Source: Mya arenaria
Lineage: Eukaryota > Mollusca > Bivalvia > Myida > Myidae
Direction of reading: 5' to 3'
Assembly: GCF_026914265.1 (NCBI RefSeq)
Contig: NC_069136.1
Coordinates: forward strand, 21,760,051-21,824,050
DNA length: 64,000 nt
In this document: piece by piece, positions 22,587 to 36,000 of the stretch
Layout: each line of letters begins with the position of its first letter
Position numbering within the stretch: the stretch's first letter is position 1
The notes under the pieces: model-generated
The model's database searches: none
What the model was told of the DNA's origin: nothing
What the model saw: the letters and a program-made list of their open reading frames with translations, nothing else
Made by a program: the position numbers and the translations under genes

Positions 22587-25500
22587 CTGAAAATAAAAGA
22601 ATCATATTTAGAATAACCATGTTTAGGAATTTACAACATAATAAGTTAACATTTTCACAAAAGTATAAGAGTAAGATTCAGAATTTTAAAAAACAACAAC
22701 AGAGAACAAGAATACCAAGATTTTTTTACTATACCAAGATGATTGTTACTATTAAGGGCTATTCTAGTAAAACGTATAACCCACAGGGGGAAGGCAATTA
22801 TTTAGTATATGGGTGGGTGTCTTTTTTTGCTTTTTGGACCCCGAAAGGTTAAATTTGCTTCTGTAGGGGGGTCGTATATTTTAAAAGTGCTATCCCTCTG
22901 GGGGTTATCTGTTTAAATGGAATAGCCCTGATATGGACACTATAATACATTTTTTTATATTTGGAATTCCGCTTTCTTAAATATTTAATTTCTTAATAAC
23001 TGCCTTTAACACAGATTCAATATTTCTATTGATCTTATACACAGTCAACATTATGACCTTCTCAAACACATGCAATGCTGTACCCGCAATGCTGTTCATC
23101 TCCTTTCATTAAGAATGCAGCAGAACTGACACCAAAGCATGTCTGTTTTTCAAGTCAAACAAGCGACATCATTCAACAATTATAATGGGCCTTGCTTTAT
23201 ATGTGTGAATTGTCTCTCACAATGTGCATAAAAAGTTTCATTTGAAATCATAAGCAGTTTTCAAGTTATAGCAAAGGTTTACGTTTTTGCACAAGGACTT
23301 CAACAACGAAAATGACACAAAGGCTATGACTATAATTTATGGCCTCCATGAGGGCGGAAGGGTGCTACTAAAAAAGACAGGGTACAGTACCCTTCCGTCA
23401 CTCCCATAACTAGCGAAATCCCTTAAGTTTGTTTACCTATCCTCAGGTGTTCTTGCTAGATACTCTCGCTCTATAAGCCCTTCTATTCTCTTCTTGATCA
23501 CCACCGGACTTGGGAGGAACCGGCTCTTCAGCTGCTCTGTACACTGTACGGAGAGAAGACGATACATGTTACAAGTGTGGGAAGGATATTTATGAAATTT
23601 TATATATCGATGGCTAAAGTCAAAATGCAAAAGCTAAAATTTCCAAAGTTTCCAGAAGCAACGTTTTAGGTATTTTCATGGTGATTTGATTATATTAATT
23701 TTTTTTTTACAAAAAAGTTACAATTTTTTGAAGTTCGGCATTTCTATTTTTCTGCGAAATGTCCAGTCATTGTTTGACATTTTGATCATATGATACAACA
23801 CCATTTTCTCATAGGACTATTTATAAGGCATTTTGAAAGAAGATGCAGCTCGTCTTTATGATTTTAGTGCTCTAAATGTTCTAAAAGTGGAAGAAAATGC
23901 AACTTCGGCATTTTAAAGTGAGGCCATATACAGGTTATAGATGCTTTTGCATACAAAATGAAAATTACAGAGACAAGCCCAGAAGCCTAAAATTAAACAA
24001 AGATCCTGTTTAAAGGGACTCGCTATTCGTTTGTAAATGCAATTTTCTCTTTAATTTCAAAATAAAGTGTGGCAAATCGTAAGGGGAGTAATAAAACTAA
24101 GAAACTTAACAGTTGGAACCCTTCAGCAAATCTTGATATTTGCATAAATATCGTCTTAGAAGACACCAATTTTCAATAGCATTACTAACAGCTTTGAGCA
24201 ATTTGTTGTTGTGTGATTGATTGATTGACATTATCACGTGATGTTGTCAATGTATTGTTATTGGGCTGGTATGTGCCAAATGAAAGAAAATAAAAGGGCT
24301 TTTAACTCCATGAAATCATCACGTCAATAATTTTAAGTTTGAACAAAAGCTTCCCTAAAATCTCCAATAGTTACAAAGTTATGATCCCTTCACATAATTT
24401 CAGATGAAACATTGGCAAAACAGTGCCCCTATGTCATTGGCAGGGAATGAAAAATAACAAAAATGACAAAATAAGGGCAATGGTACATATAACAAACCAT
24501 CACCACACATACCTCTGTTACTAGCTGATTATGCAGCAGTGACTTTCGTGATTTCATGATCCGCACAAGGGCAGCCTCGATCGTTCAACGGGGTCAAGGA
24601 AATATATCATACATCAGAATGCTAAACAATGATATTCCATTTTTTAATGACTTGATATTCCATATCTTGCCAACCAGAGCCTTAATGGGACACAATTTTT
24701 AACCAGATTGATAAAACTTCCTACATAAATCTGTTATACCAACTTTAAAACTTGTACCAATTTAATGAGGTTATTTTTTTTGTAAATGAGTTAGATTTAA
24801 CAATATTCAGATTTCTACTGCGATAAAACCAAGGATGGTATTCAATTTTGGTCTGAATTGGATCTAAGAACAATGCAGCTTATGGTGTTACTGGTAACGA
24901 ATAACTGACCTATACAGTAAATTCAGTCAATGATGTGACCATGAGATTAACTTAAGATGCATATATATATTGAATACCACCCCAACGCTATGACAATACA
25001 CATGTTTTTCTACACACAAAGTTGAGGAGCTATGACAGTGATTTTTGTATAAAGGATATTCATGTTTCCGGTCCTCGTCCACCTTGGTTCTTGTCTCTCG
25101 CCTCTCTGGTTCCGCCTCGCCCTTACTGGCCGCCACTGAAATACACCATACAAAATCACTAACACTCACAATAATGTTTCCATGGTATACTGTAGATCTT
25201 TTCAATTTCTCAAGATCATACATGCCATATTTCTGGGAGGCTTCTCAGGGGATTTACTAGTGGGTTTTCATCAGTTGTAATTAATTGTCATTTTTTACAT
25301 GTTCTTCTTAAAAGGGCACTTTATTTAAACTTTTTCTTTTTATCTGAAAAGCACTGTATTGTGCTGCTAACAAAATGCATTGCACAGAACAGTTGTTGTC
25401 ATTTCATCAAAGCACACCAGTGGTCGAAATTAACACAAGCCCGCAAGCCCTGCACTGGTAAAATGTCTTGCTCAAATAATGAATTTTATATAGAAGGGCT

Positions 25501-27050
25501 TGTACAAAATTCGATGCCAAGCAAATTTATAAGAATTCTGGCTTGTTCATCCAAAAGTCTAATTTCGATGACTGGCACACATAAACCACTGGATGCAAGG
25601 GACTAGAGCGAAACTACAGGGATTTCCCAACTGCCTGGGGATATGGCATGTATGACTTAGATGGATTGCATAATACTTTCTACAACAACAAACAAAGGCA
25701 TGAAACGTCTCTAAATGCTTTCTAAAATCAAATTTTCCATTTGGTAATTACTAATATAATAATAAAAATGTCTACAAAATCAATACTTTAAATTTATTTG
25801 TAGAATTACCGGTAAAAGGAGTGAACATTTCATCCTTCAAAATAAATTCTGAAAATTTCTTTTTGTGTTCTTGTCTGATTGATAGTGACCAAATAAATCA
25901 AAGTAAGTTTTTGATTTAACTTCAACTAAAATAGGTCAACAAAAAACACCATGCATTATTTAAAAATCAACTTACAGTGGTCGAAATTAGCACATTAGCC
26001 CGAAAGCCATGCAGTTGTAGAATGTTTTCAGACTTGCTCAAATTTTGGATTTTTATGGCAGGGCTTGTTGACCATTTTTTATGCCAAGCACCAAGTTCAA
26101 ATTTGGGCTTGTTCAATCAAAAGTCTAATTTCGATTACTGAACAAAGATATAAATATATACCGCATTTAAAATTGTGTTCTGTAAGAATTTATGTAAAAG
26201 TACCATTTTAATATTTAGAAAATACAAATTATAATCACTGAAACCCAAGTAGTAAAAACATGTATCGAAAACTGAACATGAAATACACAACAAAGCGGAG
26301 CATTTTTTGGCACAATATTTCTTAAGCAATAATTTTCAATTCAGGTGTAAAAATGAAAACTGTAAAAATGATTTTGTAAAAAACAGCACATTACCTGTTT
26401 GTATTTTTACTCGGAACAATTTGGATGTAAACTGATCGTTGACTGTGAAAACATGGCTTGGTTCTGAAAACACATTAAAAGTTGTGTCATATGTAGAAAA
26501 TACAATATGCTATTAATACTGCATTTAGATATGAGAGGTTTTATTCTATTTAAGTGGATTTTGACTCAAAATCTGCAAACATTCATCTGAGTAAAAATTG
26601 CTATGATAAAAATTCATTTTAATAATGCACTATTTTGTCAAATGACTTTATATATGGTTAATATTTGAATATTTAACTACTGGGCTTGTCCCTGTAGTTT
26701 TCTTGGTAATAATTGTTTAAGCCGGTCGTACCTATTTCCTTGGTCTTGGGTTCCTTGTGGAGGATTCGCTGCGCTATCTTCCCGACGGCTAGGGACTGCA
26801 TGGCTCGTAGAAGGTCCTTCTCAGGGATGTCAGTCTCGCTGCGAATCTCCTGAAGGTCACATGTTGGTACAATATTTTAATTTTGCTAAAATGTCAATTA
26901 CAATACATGACTGAACGGTTTTCTCATACATTTTCAGATGGGGTCCTTGGGCCCTCTTGGTTCATGAAATAGGGGACTCTCTTGATTTCATCGGGCCCCA
27001 ATAAAAGATTCCATGGTTAAGAAATAAGGGTCTAACATAGTTAAAACAAA

Positions 27051-27086
<36 letters not shown>

Positions 27087-30000
27087 ATTTATTGTAGGGG
27101 TCCATATAAAATGGCAAATGGGGGTCCCTAGCAAGATAATTGAGTCAGAGTCGTTATGAGCTAAAAAAAGATTAGTTATTTCCAAAATCAACATACATTG
27201 CAAGAAGTAACAAGGGTAATACATTTTTTTATGACGACTAAGTTGTGCCTTGAAATGTGTGTTAGGAATTCCTGCCCTTCATGTTTATTACTGTGTCAGG
27301 AACATTCCGGCTAACATCAAACAATTTTTAGTTAATCAAAGTACTGTGGAGCGAATGCCAACAGCAATTTTCGACCCATTATTTTTCCCAATCAAACAAG
27401 GGGCATACCGGTAACTTAACAACTATTTAATTTAAGTCATAAGTCTAGCTTCACAAGTGTGAATTGTCTCTTGCAAGAAGTATACCAAGTTTCATCATTT
27501 TCTTAAAAATGTTTATTGAGCTTTAGCCAAGGTTAAGGTAAATTTTAATAATGCTGAAGCGCCAACATGAAAGACTGGGCCTAGTTCAAAATATGTGCAT
27601 TGTCTCCTATAACAAATATAACAAGTATACCAAGTTTCATCAATATTTTGGAAATGTATTTTGAGCTAAAAGAAGGTTAAAGGGTTTTCTTTAATGATGC
27701 TCAAGCCAATGACACAAGAGATACAACATCTAGATTTTTCTTTAAAAACAAATGACAAAAAAATTCAATATTTTAATGCAACCAACAAACCTCATAAGTC
27801 CATTTCTCCCTATTATTGAACTGCATAAGAATGCACATCTGATAAGTGGAGACCTGTATGATGTGTTTACGTGGCCCCTTTGACGAGCTTGCCCCTGCAT
27901 TTTCACTCGCGTCCTCTTTCTTAACTCCGTAAAACGTGGCATTAAGGTCGGCAGAGCCGAGCTGAGGCTGAAGCGTGAGCTGACGTCCACTGTGCTTGGC
28001 CAAGTAAAACCTGTTTCACATAAATTAGTTTATAGATCTTCATATAAAAATGTTTGCCATATTTAGAATACAATTACACGATTAATGTTACCGTATTCAA
28101 AGTATATAACTCTTTAACAATCCCTCTGTTGTGCTAGCTTTTATAAACAGAGATTTTATTGACCAGGCAGCAGAAGGGCTAAAACCATTTTGGCCATGGC
28201 TTTTGGGGGTGGAGGGAGGGGGGTGGCGGGTGTGGGGGGGTAGGAAAGGGGGAAGCACCATGCCACAGAAGCAAATCAGGCTCTTAAGAAGCCCTTTCCC
28301 AAGCTATCCTGATTTCACATTTTAAGGAAAATGGAGTGTCAATGTTGATAATGTAAAAACAAATAGAGTTACAACCAAAAACAAGTAAATCAATTAAAAA
28401 AAACGTTTCTTGGTGCCTTGGAAAAATGAGATCCGTGAAAATCTGTGCACAACCCTTAATATACCAATTTCCCCCCTGCAGAGTAAAGGGTCATGGATTT
28501 GATATCCACTAGAGGCACATAGCTACAAGATATAACCATGTATAGCGTACCTGCGGAACTGTTCAAAGGCTAGCCTGGGAGAATTGGGTATGTTACACTT
28601 GGGAGTAGCTGACTGTGTGGGCCAGTAGCCAGTGGTCAATACTCTCACTGTTAAGTCCACGCCCTGTAAATTTACCTGAAATATTTAATAACATTGTCAA
28701 CATTTGGCCACGATGTACTTTTGGTATGGGTTTACATAATGTTCTTGGCCTTTTATGCATTAGGGAATTTTGGCAACATATATTGTGAAATTGGGGAAAA
28801 AAGTTCAACCATAACTGAATGTGATGATGATGAAGACAGCTCTGCAGATTGAATACCAACTCTAATTTTGTTGTTTATTCGGTCAAATAAGGGAAATAAT
28901 TCCCCAAATATTAAAGCCGGAGTTATTGGCCATATGACACATGTGCATATGGTCTCATGCCATGGTATATGTGTAAATATCTTCAACAATTTTAAAGAAA
29001 TATCCAAGGTTAAATCTATAGCATGCCACAGATTTCAACAACGATAGCACGAAGGCTACCATGATGCCATGATTTTTTTTTTCGAAAAATAGGCTACAAA
29101 ATACTTCTTTCTGGTTTAATTCTGTATTTCACCCAAAAAGAATGCATGGTTCTGTTTTAGTGATATTACTTACATTTGCCTGGGTGATGAATGTCTTAAA
29201 CTCATCCATGTAACTGTTGGACACAGTCATATCCTTGAACATGCCCTCCAGCTTTGACGTAAACTGGCACCCACATTCCGTCTGCAACATAAACAACACT
29301 GTCACTTAGTCCTAGTCCTAATTGAAAAGGGCAGGGTGCTAGGTCAGAAAGGTCACTTTTGATGTGCCTTGAATGAGTCTTAATGGGGCACTTACAAGGG
29401 TCAATGTTCAATTCATATAGTGTATGAGCTGAAACTAATTCCAATACTAATAATTCTTTACTTGTCAAAAAAATTATGAACATAATTTATTATTCTTATT
29501 ATTTATATTCATATTTGGAAGTTGAAACCTAAGGTTAATTCAAATTTCTAACATTTTCTATGAATTTTTTATGCTTTAATTAAACACTGCTGATTCAATG
29601 CGCCCTTTTGTTCCTCAGCACCCGGTCCCTTTTCTGTAGCAGCCTGTCCTTTTAAAAACCTAGCTTAAACTCTACCTTAGTAAATATAAGACTCGATCTA
29701 ACCAAATGTCTTGAGGTCAAGATTGAGCATTAATTGGTCTTAAGGTATAAGTGTCCATCTCTCACCCAAGAGGTTGTGGGTTCGATATCACCGGGGGATA
29801 CTTTCCCACAGCCTCTCAAAATAGACACCAGTACTGGTTTTTACCCAGGAACCCAATAGTGATTTTATAAACTTAACTTTGTCACAATCTGATTAAAAGG
29901 AATTAATATAACCTAAGATTTGTTTACGAAAACTGACCTTGAGTTTGGAGATCATGTTTTTCTCAGAGTCGTCCGACACACTCTTGTTGAGGAGGAGTCG

Positions 30001-33000
30001 TCTAGCGAGATGCTGCTTGTAGTAACGCTCAAACACGTCCTTCTCCTGCAGGAAGCGGAACAGAACCATGCTCTTGTCCAGCACTATCTCAATCTCCTGC
30101 TCCGACATCTGAAACATTACACCGAGTTATAGTGATCGCAATGATCGCATATTATCAAATCAATTATCATCAATGGATGCCCGGCATTGGCAATAATCGT
30201 AAATAATCTTAAAAAACAATCAATACTTGTCAATTGGTGCCCTATATTGGTGATAATTGATAACTTTCATTAATAATCGATGTTCATTGAACTTTATTTT
30301 TCTTAAAAATTATTAAATAAATGTGTGAAAATATTATTTTTTTATTTGTTGAATCATAACATCATATATTCAAATTTGTGTTCTGATTGTTCAAAGAAAT
30401 AGAGGATAATTGTTTGCTTCAGTGTAAGATCGCTATATATTTCACGAGTGGCGAAGCCATAAGAGCCATATTCACTTTGGTGTTCAAGTTTAAATCAACT
30501 ATAAGATATGCAAATACTAATTTTTTGGCTAATATGGAATAGAATGGCGGCATGCCCTGCCCCATAACTTCAATGTGTGTATGAACATGCATGGACATAA
30601 TGGACTTTGACAAGATACATGGACGTTTTACAACAATAAAAAGCAAATATTGTGCGCATTTTTTCCATTTTAAGAAAGCACTTTCAGGGATGTGATTGAC
30701 CTGGCAGCCGGAGGGCTGAAACATTTATGGCCATGTGTTTATGGGGCGCTCTTTGGGTCAAAAGAGCACTGCTGTAGAAGAAAAAATGGCTTTTTAGAAG
30801 CTCTTTTGAGGGCTCTCCTGACTTAAAATTTGAAGCAAACTGGAATATTGACTCATACAACTGAAAGCAACCAAATAATTTTTTTTAGGTTATTTATTTT
30901 TATTTTTTGTGTGTGTGTGTGTGGGGGGGGGGTCTCTGGGGCCATATGCTCCGCGGACAAATCACATCCCTGACTTAGCCCCTTTTTGGGCCCACCCTGC
31001 CCTTTTTAATTTCTGGCTAAAATAAAACACTTTAAGTACAAAATAAATTTCATTTTAATGACACACTGGTTCGTTTATCACGTCATTTTAACAACGATCT
31101 CTGATACGAGTTTTGACATGGAATATGGACAATTGTATTCTGTGTAATGAATTGCTTAGCAGATTTATGATGCATATATAATAAAAACAAAAAAATATTT
31201 TCTTACCCCTTTTACTCCCTTTTTCAGCTTGTCGTCAATAAACAAGGACAAGTATTCCGGGGATTTGGGATTCAAATTAATGAAATATTCAAAGTCACTT
31301 GAAACCATTTTCTTAAACAAATTGTCATTACTGAAGGATTCGTGTAGAAAGTGGTCAAATCTGTCCTTTAAGTCCAGTAAATTCTGAAAAAGAAAACAGC
31401 ATGTTTTAAATACTTTAAATTTCACTACAGTTTAATTTGGTGAATAAAAAAAAAAACTGCTTTTTTTCTGATTATAAATGTAAACTTTCAAGAATAGATT
31501 TTTAATCTTATTAAGTCTGTATCTTGTTTGTAAAAGTGAAGAGAGTATCAGATTTAACCATATTTGTTTTACAACGCCTGTGAAATATTTTTTTACAAAA
31601 TAATCTACGGTACATCATGATTCTTGGTACATGATTGTTTATCATGTGAATGTGGTCTAATATTGCAGGGGAGACAATATTTCCCCAGTCATCCAGCTTA
31701 GTAACCAAGTATCAAACTCAAATGAACCCTTATTAGGAATCTTTCCCCGACCACACTGATGAGATTTGGTGGACAACAAGAGGGAACCACACCATAACAT
31801 TCTAAATATGTGATAGCATTCTTACTTGAACATATGTTATAGCATTGCTACCTGGATATATGTGATGGCATTGTTACCTGAATATAATTATGTGATGGCA
31901 TTGTTACCTGAATATATGTGGTGGCATTCTTAACATGTGATGGCATTCCTACCTCTATATATGTGATGGCATTCTTACTTGAACATATGTAATAGCATTG
32001 TTACCTGGATAAATGTGATGGCATTGTTACCTGAATATATGTGATGGCATATTAACTTGAAAATATGTGATGGCATTTTTACCTGAATATATGTGATGGC
32101 ATATTAACTTGAATATATGTGATAGCATTGTTACCTGAATATATGTGATGGCATATTAACTTGAATATATGTGATGACATTCTTACCTTTACATATGTGA
32201 TGGCGTTCTTGCCATCTTCCCCCTCCTCGGACACAAGAGCCTTGCCCTGCTCCCGGAGGTAGCCACTGATACATCCACACATCGTTTTTAGGCCGTTGGG
32301 GACACGCACAAGCAGTTTGTACATGCAGCCAAGATCTGTAGATATATACATGTATGTACACACAAGCATGGTACAGGGATTGACACCACAGCTGGAGGGC
32401 TGAAAAGATTACGGCCAGGGGTGTGAGGGGGGCGCTTTAGGCCCTAAAAGGGAATTAAGCACCCTGCAGTAAAAGCAAGTTACTTTCTATAAGCCCCATT
32501 GAAGCAAACTTGAGTGTCAATACTAACAAAAAGTTACAACAAACAGCAATTAACTTTTTTTTAATCAGTAAAAAAAAAAATTGGGGAGGGGGTGGGTCCC
32601 TGGAGCCATTAGATCTGCAGAAATCAGCAAATATGCAGATATCCCTGATTGAATTATGCTACACTGCCCAGGACATTATGGGGTTTACATTTACTTACCA
32701 GATAAGTTTATAGCAGCAAACTAGCAAGGAGAATCTTAAGATGAAAACATTACAAAAACACTGCTCAATTATATTTGGTTATCTTAATATTATCCCGCAT
32801 ACCAATACTTCATGTGCTTCATATTATCCTTAAACATTATTTCCCACTGTTATTCAATGATTCTGTGTACTCCTACAACACCATTTTATGTGACAATGGG
32901 CCTACTTTTTACATTAACATTCAAACTCTAAAAAATCATAAACACACATGCGATCTGCAGAACTTTTCACAAATATTAAGACAACTGATCTAGCTACTCG

Positions 33001-36000
33001 TGTTTTAACACAAAATTATCTCACTTTTAAAAGTTAACTAAAGTTAACAATGATACTGTTAAAGTTTGACAAGTGACTGAACAACCAGCAATATGTAAGT
33101 TGAAATCTAACTTGTACTTGTAACAAAGTGAACTCACCATCTGTCTTGTTGTTCTTGAGCATATGCACAACTCCAGAGTTCTCCATCTGCAGTAAGGAAA
33201 TAGAAAAATATGAGTCAAATGGAAAATATTGGCAGTTTGGCTCCCTTAATGGATTAACTTACATTCATAATGCATTGCATAACGTAAGACATACATGCTC
33301 AGAATTCATATTCATGTACAATTACATAACTTGAGTCTTTTGTTGACCTGAGTTGACCATGCTTTTGGGTTCTTTAAATATGGACATATACTAGAAATGT
33401 TAATCGAAGTTTCGTTAAAATATTTGTTAAAATATGAAATATTTTAATACTTAATTTTTCAGACCTGAAAATCATTTTGGTTTTCCAGATTAACTCTATG
33501 TGTCAAGCAGAACAAACAAACTAATAAATCTATAAATATATCCTTTTGTTTCACATCGAAAAACGCAGTATCTTACCCAGATCCTTTTTTTAGTACTTTT
33601 AAGCAAAGAATCATTATAATTTTTTGTTAACTGTTTGAAAGAACTAGTCTTAATCTGAAGTAAATCCATTTTTATATTTTAAACTACAGAGAAAACTCCA
33701 TAGTTCATTAGTTGTTTTTCAATCAAAATAAGTGTATAACTCAACTATTATGATTTTATTTTAATATTTTGAGAGTTTTTTTTGTGAAACAAAGGTTTAA
33801 GCTGCCACCAAGGCTATGACAATACCACCAGCCTTTCCATTATCAGCAGCAAAACTTGTTTCATTGACTGTTGAAGAAAAATATAGAGAAGGTACAAGCT
33901 TTAACCCTCAGGCTGCTGATGGCGATTTTAAAGGCTTGCAAACAGCTTGGAACCAGACCAGACACCGAGTAACTCGGCGCCTGGTCAGGTTCCAAGTAAA
34001 ATGAATGAAATTAAGAATAAACCAGACAACATTTTTGAGCAGACGAAAATTTACCCAGCATGCCAAGGGTTAAATTAATCAGAAACTTGTTTAAAATATA
34101 TGAGTTCTGAATAAAGCCGATTTAAAGGCTGTTTTACCTCTACGATGGTCTTCATGTGTTTGGAGATGAGTTCCTCCTCAAGGACACGCACTATCGGCTC
34201 CTCGGTGGACTTGTCCAGGTAGTGGGTGGCGCGCTCAGCCTCCTCATTAATCCGTGCTTCAACCTTCTTGATGTACATAGACGCACTGTTTTCCGCCAGG
34301 AATTTCTGGCTTTCAGCCTTTTGAAAAAAAAGTTTGAAACTAAGACAAATTTGGGGATCCATAAGCTCAAAATCTTCTATGAAATGATATCATGATGTCA
34401 TGTAACATTTACATAAAGCTATGAACATGCTAACAAAGACTTTGCTGGTGTGCACTAAATACTTAAGTTTCTGCCAATGATTTTTGATTATCAAACCGCC
34501 AGACACCAAGTGAAAAATTGCCATTAGATATTAAAATATATATTAAAGGCTTTTAATGAATGAAATATCAATCCTATAAAAGTACATATGTATATTAATA
34601 AATAATATTTCAGGGGCTAGAAATCTTTAACTATAAAGCCAGACTTAAGAAAACATACAGACTTTAACACTGTGAGCACATACCATATAGAATTCCCTGG
34701 ACTCCAGTAGGAAGGGCTTTTCAAAATCTTCAATATACACCTGTCTTGTCTCTATACCTAGTATCATCAGCATCTGACATGCATTCTTCACAGCCCCTCT
34801 GGAATAATGGAAAAATTACAATGGATACAATTGTGAGCAGTTAATGATAGATGCCAATCATTTATAGCATTTGCTTTTTTATTTAATCTTTAAAAGGCCA
34901 GTTGAGCTGGTGATTTTTTTGTTGATATTTAGGGATTGAAATTTCAATTGATTCTTAATTAAATTTGATCATTACACAATAACAATAACAGCAGTCCCGT
35001 CAACTTGAACACAAATATGGAGCTCTATTAACAGAGCTGACAGCACAGTTAGTCCTTCCCAAACACACTTCATAGCATACCTGTCTACAACTTCCCCACG
35101 TCGTTCCTTGGCGACCATATCAAGCAGCGTGTGGCGGAGATGTTCGTTTATCGACTGGTGTCGTACCACTTCATCCCGGAATATCTTCAGGCCCAGGTTG
35201 TATACATTGTCTACATTGTTCTGTTGTACATACACTCTATCCTGTTGGAGTACAGTAAATAATTTGATAACCACTGAAAAAAGCTACCGACAAGCAGATA
35301 TAAATCATATAATAATAACTTCAGTGACAGTGTTGATAAAGTTATTAACACAAAGATTTAACAATATTATATGAAATATTAAATATTCGACCATCTTAAG
35401 CAGTCTATCCTAAGAAGGTAGAAGGGTGCATATACATTTCTCCATGAGGACAGAAGGGTGCTATGAAGAGAACAGGGTGCAGAACCCTCTGATAACACTC
35501 TAGCTAAAACCCTATGATAACTGTGCGAACATAACATACCATATACATGAGTATGTCTCTTATCATGACCATGGAGGTCTGATGGTCACTCCAGGCACTG
35601 TTAAGGGTCAGCAGAAAGTTGTTGTTCAAAGAGCTCAGCACATCAACTTGTACCTACAACAATGATGATCAATGGTTTATTTACATTTCAAGATCAATCG
35701 ATCTGTTTAATATTACATTCTCTTTTTCTGATTTTATAAAACGAGATCATGAAGTAAATATTCAGAAGCTTTTTGCTAGAAACTGTGGTTGTATTGGTCA
35801 CAATCTATACAATGATTATGAAGTGTTTTTTGGAAATTACTGTTATAAACAAAATAATAATACAATATTATGATAAGCTATAGGCTTAAAAAATGATTGT
35901 TCCAAGGTATTTTTGTGTCACAAAATGTCAAACAAACTATATCTTATTTGTGGACTAAATGCTTTTTTTTGCGAAGGCATTATAACCACAATTGAAAACT

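Noticed and set aside
22421..22852. 143-codon ORF on the + strand
   Set aside because: It overlaps the terminal CUL3 exon on the other strand and a family-2 MITE; the composition is AT-rich chance sequence with no domain.
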